Origin: Nereocystis luetkeana
Taxonomy: Eukaryota > Sar > Phaeophyceae > Laminariales > Laminariaceae
DNA: 64,000 bases
Reading direction: 5' to 3'
NCBI GenBank assembly: GCA_031213475.1
Contig: JARUPZ010000031.1
Span: forward strand, 250,501-314,500
Below are positions 53,090 through 64,000 of this stretch, piece by piece; position 1 is the stretch's first letter, and every line of letters starts with the position of its first letter. Both the position numbers and the translations under genes were made by a program. The notes below the pieces were generated by a model. It did no database searches and was not told the origin of the DNA. It worked only from the letters and a program-made list of their open reading frames with translations.

Positions 53090-54560
53090 ATCAAGGGTGG
53101 AAACCCCCCCCGTTGTCACAGTGCTACCACCCCTCCCTTACTTTCAACAGTCATTTCGTACTATGGATGGATTCGTGTGGCTACTTCGTCTATTGTACGG
53201 ACACAATGTGGCCGTTTTATCATATACTTCACTTTCCCCCTCGGTGGCTATTAATAGTCGACTCCCAAGTACCTCTTTTCCACCATTCGTAGGCGCGTGT
53301 TTCCGAGCGCCACCTCCTACGATTTCCTTCGTTCCTTTAACGGAAATTATTCGATCTTCCTGTACTGCTCATCCGTGAGCCCTTCGACATTATTAGTGTG
53401 TCCTGTCGTTCCTGGTGAAAGTACATCAGCTAGCCTCATGTACCTCCATGCCATTTTTGGGGGTGTTCTTCCCGAATGTTCTATGCATCACAACCGTTGC
53501 CACATCCTCCCCTGTGAACATGCTCGCGAAACTGCCCCTCCTGACCTGAACGAGTGCATGGAGAAGCGTTGCTCCTCGTTTGCTGTCAATGCTGCTTAAT
53601 ACGTAAAACCGTCATTTGTGGAGCTGTTAGGAACAAAGATCCTACCTGGTATATCTGGTACTCTGTCTGCCCCCGCTGATATATATGGGAACAGGTAACT
53701 CTGAGTCATGCCCCATCCCGCTTGTGTTCCTACCGCTATACCCACTGTTCTACTGCCTTGACCGGACACGTCGCCACGCAAACCTCTTCGTACGGGCTAG
53801 CTATCAAGTGATCCGCCCCGTCCCTCATTGTTTTACCCCGTTCGCAGTTGAACGTGAATCCGCTACGATTTTGCAGCGTGAGAATGCGCTGTATGAGTGT
53901 GCGCGTCAACTCGTCTCCACGCTCCATCGTACTGAGAACGCTACCACCATGAACAGTGCAATACTTCCTGCCGGTATCACCACCTTTTGGACCTGGTTCG
54001 TCGTGGCCCTCAGTTCCTGCTGCATCGGCCGCGCTATTGACTCTAGGTGACTGCGTCGTAGTGCTGGAGCTTGTTTCACGAACACACGCGCTCGCGTTTG
54101 TTCTGACCTCGTGAACGCCATGTATTGCGTCGTCACCAAATCACTCCTTAGGGGGTTGTCTGCCCTCAGCTTGTCGCACCAACTCGTTGGCGTTCCGAAA
54201 CTCGTACGCTACCGCTAACTATGATACATGGTTCGATATCAGGGAGTCGTGTGCGTTTATTTTTCCAGCCTCTGTTTCTTTGGATCACGCGAACAAACCC
54301 TTAGTCTCTACCGCCGTGAAGTGAAGAGTCCGTGTACTCTCATTGTGCGTTGGTCTTTACCGTGAGGCTCCCTCGACGTCCCGAATAGTTGAAAAAAAAT
54401 GGTTTCGGGCCGCAAATCGCCGAAAGCTACGGAAAGGAGACAGAACCAAGGCCCAGGTCTGCGCTCGGGTCTGGCACAGGGTTTATGGAGGGCGTACGAC
54501 TGAACAGTTCCGACTCTTCTTGCTTCTTAATTTGTTTTAAGAACAAGTAAGGCTTGCTGA
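53090..54560 (+). other. Open-frame cluster, unidentified, possibly decayed coding DNA
   Basis: Frames at 53043-53378, 53297-53599, 53685-54050 and 54343-54540 on the plus strand have mixed amino-acid composition rather than simple-repeat composition. I recognise no family and find no consistent exon chain. Confidence 0.2.
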
Positions 54561-54706
54561 ATGACCTTGTCAGAGCTATAATAGGTTCGTCTACGATGAG
54601 GCGGTTCTCGAAACGGGGATCGCGAATTGTTTTGAAACTCTTTTCGATCTCCCTCCTCCGAGGATCTTGGTAGATTTAGCGTGCAGGATGGTTAACCGTA
54701 GTGTAA

Positions 54707-54715
54707 TACCTGGTA
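54707..54715. repeat. TACCWGGTA 9-mer
   Basis: Exact copy TACCTGGTA in intergenic DNA. Confidence 0.8.
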
Positions 54716-54719
54716 AGTG

Positions 54720-55693
54720 TCGCTAGGAACTCGCGCAGCAGGATATTTGCAACTGTCGACTTGTGTGCGTGCGGACGGCGTGTATGTCGTACTCGTATAT
54801 ACGTCGGCCGCTTCATTCAGTGAGCTCGAAAGGAGTCCAAATTTTGTAGGCGCCGCCAAAACTAAAGACTCACATGGGCTCTTTCTCTTAAATCGATATG
54901 TTCTGTTCCCATGTTGTGCCTAATGTATGCTCGGTTGTGTTTAGACTTTGTTGTTATTCTATGCAACGACATCCAACACATAAACCCCCGTGGCGTGGTG
55001 CTCTTTCCTACAATAAGAAGATAATACTGGTGCAAAACAACTACGAATACTCACACAACCACTGGCATTTATTTTGATGATTGCCTTAAGGCAGCAGTTG
55101 CGTCGTGCTGTAGTTCTTCTGTACTGAGCAGGTAGACTGGGTGGATTTAAAAGGTTGATGCTGCAGTCAGCGAGCAAACACGTACAATATGACAGAAACC
55201 ACACCAAAAGTCTAAAGGCGTCGACACCATTGCTACTCCTTCTGAATTACGATCATCGGATCACATTTCACGCCGTCCCTGTTCGCTCTCTTCCAAACAA
55301 CGGAAGCCAGTCAGCACCTCCACCCAACCCCCCCCCCTCGAATAAAAACGCCTCCCACCGCCACCCCTCCAACACCGCAGCGGCGATGAAAGAGTCGTCG
55401 CACGTACGAAGCAACACTCACGAGCGACTAGCACGCCGTACTATGAAGGAAGCGCTGTAAAAATAATACAACCGACCTCGGAGTCAACTACGTAACTGAA
55501 CAATGTGTTTATCCCGGACGATCAGCCGCAACAAAAAAAAACACACCACCAGGTGATCCTGACGTAACAAAAGCAAGCAGCCGTCTACCGTGTGCAGCCA
55601 CCACCAGCTCCTGATTATAGCAAAAGCAACTGTGTACTCCCTGTGCGACTGCAGCCGCCCGGGTGAAGTGCAGGCAGCGCTGTCAATAGGCTA
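54720..55693. other. 3' flank of PAPS reductase gene
   Basis: No gene recognised. The part adjoining 55694 should hold the 3' UTR of the minus-strand PAPS reductase. Confidence 0.45.
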
Positions 55694-58600
55694 TTACTTG
55701 CTGTGGATGCCGCACTCGGTCTTCTCGGAGCCGTCCTTGTTCTTCATGCCCTCGAATCGGCCGGACCGTTCCCCGCCGTAGCTGAACCAGTTCTCCAGAG
55801 GCACCTGGCGAAAATAAAAAACGACAGCAAAACGAGCGAACGAGTTAATTCACAAAAACGAAAAGGACGAAACAACTACAATTTCATGGAAATAACAACA
55901 ATAAATATGGAAAGAAAGAACAAACTACCTGGTACAGGGGAAAAAAAGCATACCAGGTACCATATTATGATGGAACGAAAACCGAAACAAATACGGAATA
56001 AACTGAGCAAGATGCGACCAAGACGAACAACGAAAAGCAACCTTTCACATACCGGTAATCGCCCGATAGAGCCGAAACCCTAACCCAACTACCCCCCCCC
56101 CCCCGCCCTGCCCGATCCCCGGGCACGAACGCCTACATACCTTGCGGGTGCTCTGCATGTCGCCAAGCGAGGAGAATCCGACGTCGTGGAGGGGGTGGTA
56201 AGGTACGTTGTGCTTGCGTAGGTAAGTCCAGCAGTCCTCGAAGCCCCAGAAGGCAAGCGGGTTGAACTGCGACCATCGTGACAAATAAGTGGCATGGCGG
56301 TGGTGGTACGGTATGTACCGCACGACGAAGCACGGGAGAGTCAATCAGACGGCGCGGTAATATTTCTAGAAACAAACGAGCAACAAAAGAGACCCGCGTC
56401 CGTGTCGGCGACAAATACCAAAGAGAGTTCTCGACTAGCCCATCTCCGATACCTCTCCCCGCGAACAGTTGGGCCCATCATGGGTCCCCCGTCCTCCCAC
56501 AAGGAGGCCCTCCAACGCAACGCCATCATAGTTGGAGTGCACATTCGCGATGACATCAAACAAGAAAGATGAACGCAAGCCTCCCCCCCGCCTCCCCCTC
56601 CAACCCCCCCTCCCCCCCCGGAGCACAAATATCCGTCTGACCTTGCCACCCTCCCAGATCGGCAACGCAGCGCGCTCGAAGCCGTGGTCCCTGCGGCGGC
56701 CGTTGATCCACGCCTCCGTGTCAGCTTCCTTAAGGGCGCGCATGAGCGGCTCCACCTTGCACTTCTTGTCGTACTCGTCGATGTCCTCCATCCAGTAGTC
56801 CTCGCCGTACCTTTTTATATTTTCGAAAGTACGGCGGCGGGGGGGGGGGGTTACAGTAACCGATCAAGCTGACGTCGAATGGTAGGCGGCATCCGAACAT
56901 AATTGTTTTGGATGGAAAAAAAAAAAACACACACACACACACACCTCAGCTGTACCGTCGATACGCATCCTAGCAAGCTGCGGGTGATAAATCGATTGCG
57001 CGTATAAAACTACGTTTTGTACTACCTCATGCAGGATATACAGTTCCTATATGAGGAAGGCAAAATCTGAAGCTGCAGAGATCAAGGAGTGGGTGGGTGT
57101 CTATGCTTGGGGAAATATATATATATCTATATAATATATTATATATTATATATATATACTTCGAAGTATAATTAATCGGAGGTTCACGTAGATTGCCACG
57201 AGTGGGAAATCCCCTCCCCTCCTCCGGATGTGTATTTCATACCGGCACCTGTTATTCCATACCGGTACATGATATTACATACTACAAAAACAAAACATGC
57301 ACTCGTACTTGCACGAGTTAAAAAAAAAAAAACAACAGCGAAACTAAGTATTTCGCCGAAACTCACACCAGGCACCAGGGTAGATGGACTACTAATACGG
57401 GGGACCGTAGTTAATAGGACCTATGGTATACATAAAAACCTATATATTTAACGATTTTTACTAACAATATTTGCTCCTATTAACTGTGGTCCCCCGTAAT
57501 AAGAGGCTGCACGTATGACAGTGGGAGGAAGTGCGCGCAGAGCGAAATCAGGTATTTACGTCTTCGTTCGCCCTTATAGATTGCACCCCTTTGGGGGCCA
57601 CAGCCACGTTCTCGAGAACAACTTACACTCGCAAGTAGTGTACGGTCAAGATTGCGGGGGTGGGAGGGGTGGCAAAATTGCACCCACACGTAGGACACAA
57701 ACTACAGTACTTCGAAGAAGAGTTGGATCATTTACTGCAGTACACAGCAGAAATGGACCCGGCAAGAAGAAACGCCTACTCGTAATCTGAGCGGGCCACA
57801 CCATCCTTGGACAACCTTGAGCAATATAGCCCATTACATTGGACTAAGCGTAGCGCTCAACGCTGAGTGCAACTTATTAATCCGAAATTCATACGTAACA
57901 TCCGCCAAAAAATGAGCCATATGTTATTGTCTGGTTATTTCTTGTTCGCGGGCCGGTACTGCTGTATAGGGTAAAATAGTGTATCGGAACGTCAACGATT
58001 GCCTGGTTCTTTCAAATTCGCGGGCCGATACTGCTGTATACGGCGAAGCAGTAAATAGGCCCTTCAATAAAGCCTTCCTGGTTCTTTCTCAGTCGCGGGT
58101 CGGTACTGCTGTATACGGTAAAAGAGTGAATAGGCCCGTCAACAACATATCCCTGGTTATTTCTTATTCGCGGGCCGGTACTGCTGTATATGGTAAAAAT
58201 AGTAAGTAGGCCCCGTCAATGTCTTCGAGTGCTACTCGCGGCAACGCCACCCCACGGATGGAAAACCACTGTCCTCACTTGTCGTAGAACGACTGTTGAG
58301 TGTCGCAGTCGACGCAGTGGTACACCTTCGCCTTGAAGCCGTAGTGCTCTTCGACCTTTCCAGGGGGGAAAAAAACAAAACAAACAAAAAGGGCACGGGA
58401 CAGGAGGAGTGAAACAAAAGTAGGAAAATACCGTTGGCGAAACCCCTAACGGCTCGCAACGTTCGAGGGAACAGGCAAAAAAAGAGGGGGGCACGGGGTA
58501 CGGGGAAGAAGACACGAGACAAAAGAGGCATATGAATCCGTCGGCGCAACAAGTGACGGTTCACAACGACCAAGGTCGGACAAAAACACCAACCATCCCC

Positions 58601-61600
58601 CTTTTACCCTTACGATGGGGGGAGGGCTCTCGTGCATCACGAAGGAAGGCGGCAACTGGATACCGATTCGCGTAGTGGGTCAAACGTCTAGGCACGCCTT
58701 CTCTCTCTCATCGAAACCTCTCCTCCCCCTTCTCACCTCGTGCAGGAAGTCGACGCTCTCGGGGAAGAGGAAGTAGGTGTCGACGAAGACCACCTGGATC
58801 TTGTCGAGGAGTCCGGCCTTGGCGATGGCGTCGAGGATGACGCAGTCGCCGGCGATCAGGGCCGTGGTGAACAGAGGGCTTTTCTTGTTCTGCCGCGACG
58901 CGTCGTTGAATGGTTGGCACGAGGAACACGTTAAGGGTGGGGGGAGGGGGGGGGAGAGGACGGTTAAAATAACCAACAAAAACATGACGTACTTGTACTA
59001 AAAAGGACAAAAAAAATCGAGAACAAAACTACCAGACGAATGAAAAAATGACGTCAGTACCGTAGACGGGCAAAGGAAGGAGAAGAAGCGAGGTGTATCT
59101 CTTGCACGACCACACACGAAAGGCTTGCCACCCAAAGCGAGCGACCGAACGCGAAGATGAAAAAAAAAACGCATGGAGTGCCTGCGGTAGCATACTATAT
59201 AATATTATCCGCAAGAAATTCTCGCTCTAGAACCAAAGACTCTATTACGGGGGAGCCATAGTAAATAGGATCTACGGTACAGGCAAACACCTATATATTT
59301 CCCTGTTTTTTCTAACAATATCTGGTCCTACTTACTACGGTCCCTCGTGATAGTATAGGAGACCGCCGTTTGATCTCTTGGCTCAAAACTCCGTGCACAA
59401 AACATACTATATGACAGCCAGGCCGTTACACCTAGCTCGTACAAAGCTGCGGCGACATCGTGGAGTTGCACCCCCCCCACTACAGCCGTGCATGACACGA
59501 GAACACCCCCCACACACACACACCGATGACTACACCCCGCTTCCCCTCCTGGGCACTCAACCGGTATTAATAGTGCACGTGAGAAACCGTGTGACAACTG
59601 CACTGCCGCGCGTTTTGAGCGGCGGCCCGGGATTTTCATCTACCAAGTATATATCAAGCACGGGTTGTGGCCTACCCCAGCGAGCAGGTAAAAATGGGCG
59701 CGTACGTCACAACCTGACCCTGGCTCTACCGCGGTCCCTGCCTCCTCCCGCCCGACGAGAATCTGGCGGGGGACGACGCTCCTCCGCCCCTTGGGCGACA
59801 GGCTTAACCCGATTTAGGACCGCAGTCCCGTGTAAGGGACGAATTACTTGTAATTTTAGGAGGTTTGCTCTCAAAACGGGACTGAAAACTCTAAAAGGGT
59901 TATTACCCCTATCCCACGCCTTGAGAAGCACACGCACGATTAAGGCGGCCAAACAAGTTCACACCTCGTGCAGATCATGTACAGATCATTCCTACGTCAT
60001 CCTTTACACAGATTCTTCAGGGCAGACATAACGTAGCAATGATCTAGCCTGTGTTGCCGGGTGGGAGCCGAAACATCTGCATGATCTGAACGATCTCGCA
60101 CACGTCCCCTAGGTTAGATGTGTACCATGTACTATGCAGATTCTGCACAGCATCTCACAACGGTTAGGAACTAGGTTATCTACTGTAGATAGATCAGATA
60201 GATCATGCTCTGTTCCAGATGTGAACTACCGTGGTTGAAATTACGGTATACTTAACTTTTCAGCACGTAGTAAAAGGGTTTTACAACTGCGCCCACGGCT
60301 TTGGGGACACCTACGCTCAGAGTTGGAGTTGGATCGTTTCGGGGCACTACAGAATATGACCAAAACAACCAGGTTTGGTACCCGCGTACCCCAGAACATG
60401 ACCGAAACAACCAGGTTTGGTACCCGCGTACCCCAGAACATGACCAAAACAACCAGGTTTGGCCCCCGTTTACCTACCCGACTATGACCAAAACAACCAG
60501 CTTTGGTACCCGCGTACCCCAGAATATATATACCCTGTGTACTGTTAGTAGACACACCCTTGAAAGAGTAAACTCACCGCTACCACCGCCTTAAGGGACT
60601 CCATCAGCTGGCCCTCCAGGTACACCATTCGTGCCTCTTCGATTTCCTGTTCATGTACACCATCCACCCCATCCAAGAGCAAGCGGAGAAGCCGAAGGTA
60701 ATAGGGAACCACGGGTTGACAAAAAAAAAAAAGAGGCGCAAGGGGGAGGTAAGGAGGGACCAAAAGGAGGCGTCATTGTTGCTGTTGGCCTGGGACGGAG
60801 GGGGGGTGCTCGTGCACCACTATCTTCTTTTCGCGCCGTCTGAGACACTTTCTACACATCAGTACAGATCACCGATTCCCACAGAATGATAAATTAGTTC
60901 AGGGCAGATATATAGACATATGATCATTATGATCGGTACGATCTAGCTCATGTTGCCGGGCGGGAGCCGTATAATCTGCGTGATCTAGCCCATGCTCCCT
61001 GGGTTTAATCTGTACTATCCATACACAGATCCCGTGCAACATTTGATGACGGGAGATCAGGATCTAGACGATCTACTGCAGATCTTGATCTGTCATGCGT
61101 GTAAGTATACGCTCATTGCACAATGTTTTGGCAAGAAAAAAACGTACAAGCGAACACTATGTTGGACATGATCCAATTCCAATAACTATCCTGTTGACCT
61201 TTTGGCCCCCTGGATCCCGGGGAGTTCCTTGCTACCAGGTATGAAGGCATGTTATGTGGTGGTATTTCTGTTGGTACTGCTATTGTGGATGAGCGGCAGA
61301 AAAAGCTTCTGGCAGATGGCTAAATAACTGTCATTTGGTGGTACATAGTATTACCAGCGACAATGGTGATCAGGACCCAAAACATATACCAGGGTACGAA
61401 GCATTACACTATAAACTCTACCTGGTATATTCCAGTATTTTTATCAAAGCATCTTTGGTCCTCATTACTATGTTCCCCTGTAATGCAGTATTATTATCGG
61501 TAAACCTATGGTAGGCAAGATTTCCCGACTATTAACAATATCTAATCGGTAGGTGTCGTTAGCAACTAATGGACTTCGGTCGGCACGTCGGCTGGCGAAG

Positions 61601-63139
61601 CAAGCTGATGGCCAGCTAACGTGCCGACTCAAGTCAAGCGGAAGCAAGCCAAATCAGCCCTCTCCGACCGAGGGCGCCCCGCCTAGAAAGAAAAGGTGTC
61701 CCGCACTGAACAACCCTTCCTACATGTATCAAAACCCAAGGAGTCGGAAAGTCGGCTCATCCAGGAAACGAAAAACTACTATTTACAGTAGTCCGACTAA
61801 GAAGTTAGTTGGTGATCTAGGGCGGGCCGCCTCACAGCTCTTTTTATTGGTATGTATGCCTCAAGTATATTTTTTGCTTCGAAGGAGAAGCGGAAAAAAC
61901 TCCAGTCAAAAACTACAGCAGTACTTGTCATCATCTGGTCGTACAACAAGAGAGGGTAGCTTAACCCTTTTAGGACGGTAGTTCCGTTTCGGGGACAAAA
62001 CATCCAAATTCTAAGTAATTTGTCCCCAAAACGGAACTACCGTCCTGAAAGGGTCAACAAATATTCGAGCAAAAGGTTGACAAACCCTGTACACGGGACG
62101 AAAAGAGAACCTACTCGAACCCCAAGTCGATCAGACCCAGTCAACCAATGGTTGGCGCCAGTCCCTTTGTCTCGTACACAAGAGTGCGTCAACCATTTTT
62201 CGCTCTACTGAAAATATACCAGGTATACCCCATTAATAGGTATGTTTTTATTGAGGAAGGTTGTTAGACAACCTGGTGTTTGGAACGGCAACGGGTGGAA
62301 AGATAAAAAGGAACAGCGGTAAAAAAATCGAAGGTGGGGGTTTCACACGGAATCAGAGGGATGTTAAGTACGGGGGTAACACTCGAAAGACAAAGAGGAC
62401 ACTCGTAGCAGAATCAATCGCACTTCAAGAGAGGAAGAGACTACAGCAGCGGGGGCAGCGAGATAGCCAGAGTCGATAGGTATCGGGAGAAGCCCAGCAC
62501 GAGCAGCGGAGAGTCAGGCGCCGAGCAGGGAGCGGCGTAGATCCATCAGGCGTTGTTTTTTTGGGGGTTTCGGGTTTGGGTCTGTGTTTTTTGTTTTCTT
62601 GTTTTTTTTCGGAGGCAGGATGGTACATCTCGGAAACCTTCCGTATATTTTTATTGGTACTTTTTTAGCGTATATATGAGCGGCGGGAAAAGCTCCAGTC
62701 AATATCACTACTGCTGTAACTTCATTCACGTCGTGAGCTGATATTACTCGTTATCATACGTTTCCACATCAGCATTCCATGGCCAACAGGAAAAAAAAAT
62801 GGATTATGTGCATATATATGCCACGAAGCACGGAAGAATTTCCACACGGTGTACGCCGGGGGCGAGCCCGGAAGCGACTTTTTGTGAGCTGAAATCTTTC
62901 AGAAGTGCACTGAACCAAAAAATAAATCGAACCCCATCAGGAATGTACCCGCGTTTTTGGCGACAGACTCCTTGGAAATAGCGTGGGCTCATTATGACAG
63001 AGGTTCACTACATGGCCGGAGGCATTTGGCGGGGGGGACGGGGGAGGGGGGAGGGGGGAGACAAAAAACACATAAAATGGCAGCTCACCTGGTTGAGCTC
63101 GGCATCCTTCCCCTCTCCGTAGTCGGTGCCCTTAGGAAT
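55694..63139 (-). CDS. PAPS reductase (CysH type), 7 exons, 5'-partial
   Basis: Exons in transcript order: 63139-63089, 60646-60578, 58889-58737, 58355-58279, 56810-56642, 56266-56141, 55804-55694 (TAA). Total 756 nt, 251 visible residues, with phases agreeing at all six joins. The enzyme reduces 3'-phosphoadenylyl sulfate to sulfite, using thioredoxin, in assimilatory sulfate reduction. Signatures: LFTTALIAGDCVILDAIAKA (nucleotide-binding P-loop-like region), VVFVDTYFLFPESVDFL, KVEPLMRAL (135-143), WINGRRRDHG (151-160), FNPLAFW, YHPLHDVGFSSLGDMQSTRK and the C-terminal catalytic ECGIHSK (Cys 246). The Fe-S cluster cysteine pairs of APS reductases are absent (KKCKVEP and GDMQSTR in their places), favouring PAPS as substrate or a cluster-free APS reductase. 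The donor after WEGGK is an unusual GTCAGA. The first two visible exons are only 51 and 69 nt. The upstream targeting region was not found in the last 860 bases. Confidence 0.93.
55926..55959. repeat. Inverted pair of TACCWGGTA 9-mers
   Basis: TACCTGGTA at 55926 and TACCAGGTA at 55951, 16 bp apart, in the last intron of PAPS reductase. A very short candidate for an element with CCTGG ends, although the interior looks like ordinary intron. Confidence 0.6.
57395..57499. mobile_element. Family A MITE, copy 24
   Basis: ATACGGGGGACCGTAGTTAA to GTGGTCCCCCGTAA. Serves as the empty-site reference for the insertion in the 37904 copy. In a PAPS reductase intron. Confidence 0.92.
57940..58215. repeat. 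~62 bp minisatellite in PAPS reductase intron
   Basis: About four units containing TCGCGGGCCG(G/A)TACTGC, TGTATACGG and AGTAAATAGGCCC(G/T)TCAA. The last unit ends about 60 bp before exon 58279-58355. Confidence 0.9.
59245..59350. mobile_element. Family A MITE, copy 25
   Basis: TTACGGGGGAGCCATAGTAA to ACGGTCCCTCGTGA. In a PAPS reductase intron. Confidence 0.9.
59804..59903. mobile_element. Family B hairpin, copy 8
   Basis: TTAACCCGATTTAGGACCGC, AGTCCCGTGTAAGGGACGAA, right arm TCAAAACGGGACT and CTCTAAAAGGGTTA. Moderately diverged. Confidence 0.85.
60350..60530. repeat. ~42 bp minisatellite in PAPS reductase intron 1
   Basis: Four units of AAACAACCAGGTTTGGTACC, then CGCGTACCCCAGAACATGAC, ending just upstream (in + coordinates) of the exon at 60578. 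Confidence 0.93.
60890..61400. other. Inside PAPS reductase intron 1: repeated GATCT words
   Basis: ATGATC..GATCTAGC(C/T)C/ATGTTGCCGGG(C/T)GGGAGCC and CAGATC words occur at 60040-60200 and again at 60910-61090, a diverged direct repeat of about 150 bp. No coding potential. Confidence 0.6.
61403..61483. mobile_element. Family A MITE, degenerate copy
   Basis: Right half is recognisable (CTTTGGTCCTCATTACTATG, TTCCCCTGTAA); left half is eroded. Contains TACCTGGTA at 61419. Confidence 0.55.
61553..61981 (+). other. Open frame of 142 codons, unidentified
   Basis: Ser/Arg/Lys-rich, low complexity, and the frame runs into family B copy 9. It lies on the opposite strand within PAPS reductase intron 1. 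No domain recognised; probably not a gene. Confidence 0.15.
61961..62057. mobile_element. Family B hairpin, copy 9
   Basis: TTAACCCTTTTAGGACGGTA, GTTCCGTTTCGGGGACAAAA, loop, TTTGTCCCCAAAACGGAACT and ACCGTCCTGAAAGGGT. The stem shows paired changes (GGTAG/CTACC), so both arms changed together. Confidence 0.92.
62060..63088. other. Remainder of PAPS reductase intron 1
   Basis: TACCAGGTA at 62217; T-rich runs and a GGGGGACGGGGGAGG tract at 63031-63060 close to the exon. No exon recognised. Confidence 0.5.
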
Positions 63140-63791
63140 CTGGAAGGATGGAATGGTACACACAGCAGTAGTGGAAACATAGCGGGCGAATGGAACATAA
63201 CAAGCAAAAGGCGGCGAGAAGCGGCGCGGGGGGTGGGGGGGGGGGTCAAATCGAGGGTAAGAAAGCGACATCGTCACTATAAAGAGGGCGTGCATCTCAA
63301 ACGAGATTTACTGCAGTATACAGTCAAGCAATTTGATGATATATGGAGTTTGTGAAAGAGGCATTCCAACAAATTAAGGGGATAGGTGATACAACACGTA
63401 TGTAGTTGTAGGAGAATTAATGTTGGAGGGTGCGGCATGGTAAAAACAGAGCCTGAGCAACGATGGTCGATGACTACCGAGCGAGCGCCGACAAAAAAGC
63501 AGACCGCAAGGAAGGGCTCGGCAAGGAAAAGCCGCGGCACTCCAGGCTCTGATCGTTTTTTTATGACAGGCGTACGTACGATAGGGCTAGGCTGCAGTCG
63601 CGGGGGGTTATCCCTTTTCCGGGGTATCTTATCTTCACCGCACCAGGTCCTCTCGGGGATCAGGTCGGGTCAACATGCTCACGCGCCTGAAGCATGTGGC
63701 GGCAGCCGGTTCTGCTGTTGCAACGGGAACGGCGGGTTAAATTCACACACGACAGGTACTCTAAAATGTGGAAGTGTGGTGAGCTCAAATA
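63140..63791. other. Upstream of visible PAPS reductase exons
   Basis: The N-terminal and targeting exon(s) should be here or beyond the window. A minus-strand frame starting MPRLFLAEPFLAVCFFVGAR (63540) looks like a signal peptide, but no donor in the right phase was found, so it is not joined. Confidence 0.35.
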
Positions 63792-63921
63792 TTTTAGGAC
63801 TGTTAAGACCGCAGTCTCGTTTTGGGGACAAACCACTCGAACTCAACGTATTTTGTCCCCGAAATGGGACTGGAGTTCTTAAAGGGTTGCGCTATCGTTT
63901 TTACCAATCCGCCGGAGGATC
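63792..63921. mobile_element. Family B hairpin, copy 10, with tail
   Basis: TTTTAGGACTGTTAAGACCG, GTCTCGTTTTGGGGACAAAC, and right arm to AAGGGTT. Then TTTTTACCAATCCGCCGGAG, the same tail as after the copy at 38333. Confidence 0.85.
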
Positions 63922-63938
63922 ATAACTGGAGTAAAATA

Positions 63939-63947
63939 TACCTGGTA
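63939..63947. repeat. TACCWGGTA 9-mer
   Basis: Exact copy TACCTGGTA near the window end. Confidence 0.8.
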
Positions 63948-64000
63948 TGCTTTCACTGCTGCAAAAGATGATCACAGCAGTCTTGCTGCTGCAAGTTTGG

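Noticed and set aside
53297-54050. Two adjacent plus-strand open frames as a gene
   Set aside because: No recognised domain, no matching splice sites, and the intervening sequence has stops in all frames; left as unidentified.
63277-63540. Signal-peptide exon of PAPS reductase (MPRLFLAEP...)
   Set aside because: Hydrophobic start is suggestive, but there is no donor in the phase needed by the exon at 63139.

Overview
The window is nuclear DNA of a heterokont (stramenopile) alga, probably a brown alga or close relative. The evidence is: many small exons with GT-AG introns of 0.3-7 kb; a nuclear acyl carrier protein whose pre-sequence carries an AFFAP-type plastid-targeting motif; a CysH-type PAPS reductase; a TnpB/Fanzor-like gene; and heavy loading with short inverted-repeat elements, minisatellites and homopolymers. 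One 100-N scaffold gap lies at 29317-29416. The species assignment is inference.

Four multi-exon genes could be assembled, with splice phases that agree at every joined junction. (1) + strand 1225-8383: a kelch beta-propeller protein, 8 exons, 311 visible residues, N-terminus not found. (2) + strand 19879-25722: a 392-residue protein with a low-complexity N-terminal half followed by the N-terminal half of a TnpB/Fanzor protein. It stops just where the RuvC nuclease should begin. (3) - strand 46367-40437: a plastid-type acyl carrier protein with its DSLD phosphopantetheine site; the signal-peptide exon was not found. (4) - strand 63139-55694: PAPS reductase, 7 exons, ending ECGIHSK; the N-terminus was not found or lies beyond the window.

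The rest is repeats. Family A is a ~105 bp MITE (ends TTACGGGGGACC, TA target duplication) with about two dozen copies, two of them nested at the same internal site of an older copy. Family B is a ~95 bp perfect-stem hairpin (about ten copies). Family D is a retroposon-like piece bordered by AAT/ATT runs. Family E is a ~85 bp hairpin with TACCACTCTG ends. There is one complete non-autonomous hAT element (50402-51387) with 8-bp target duplications and a decayed BED zinc finger, and several tRNA-related repeat pieces. Minisatellites occur at 500, 5240, 9120, 28380, 36200, 57940 and 60350.

The most unusual signal is the 9-mer TACCWGGTA (one word, read on either strand). I count about 35 exact copies, where about 0.5 would be expected by chance. 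In several family A copies it sits as a clean 7-bp insertion at a TA that other copies keep empty. This looks like excision scars of an unidentified TA-targeting transposon with CCWGG ends, formally similar to the known TAC(A/T)GTA scar of Sleeping Beauty.
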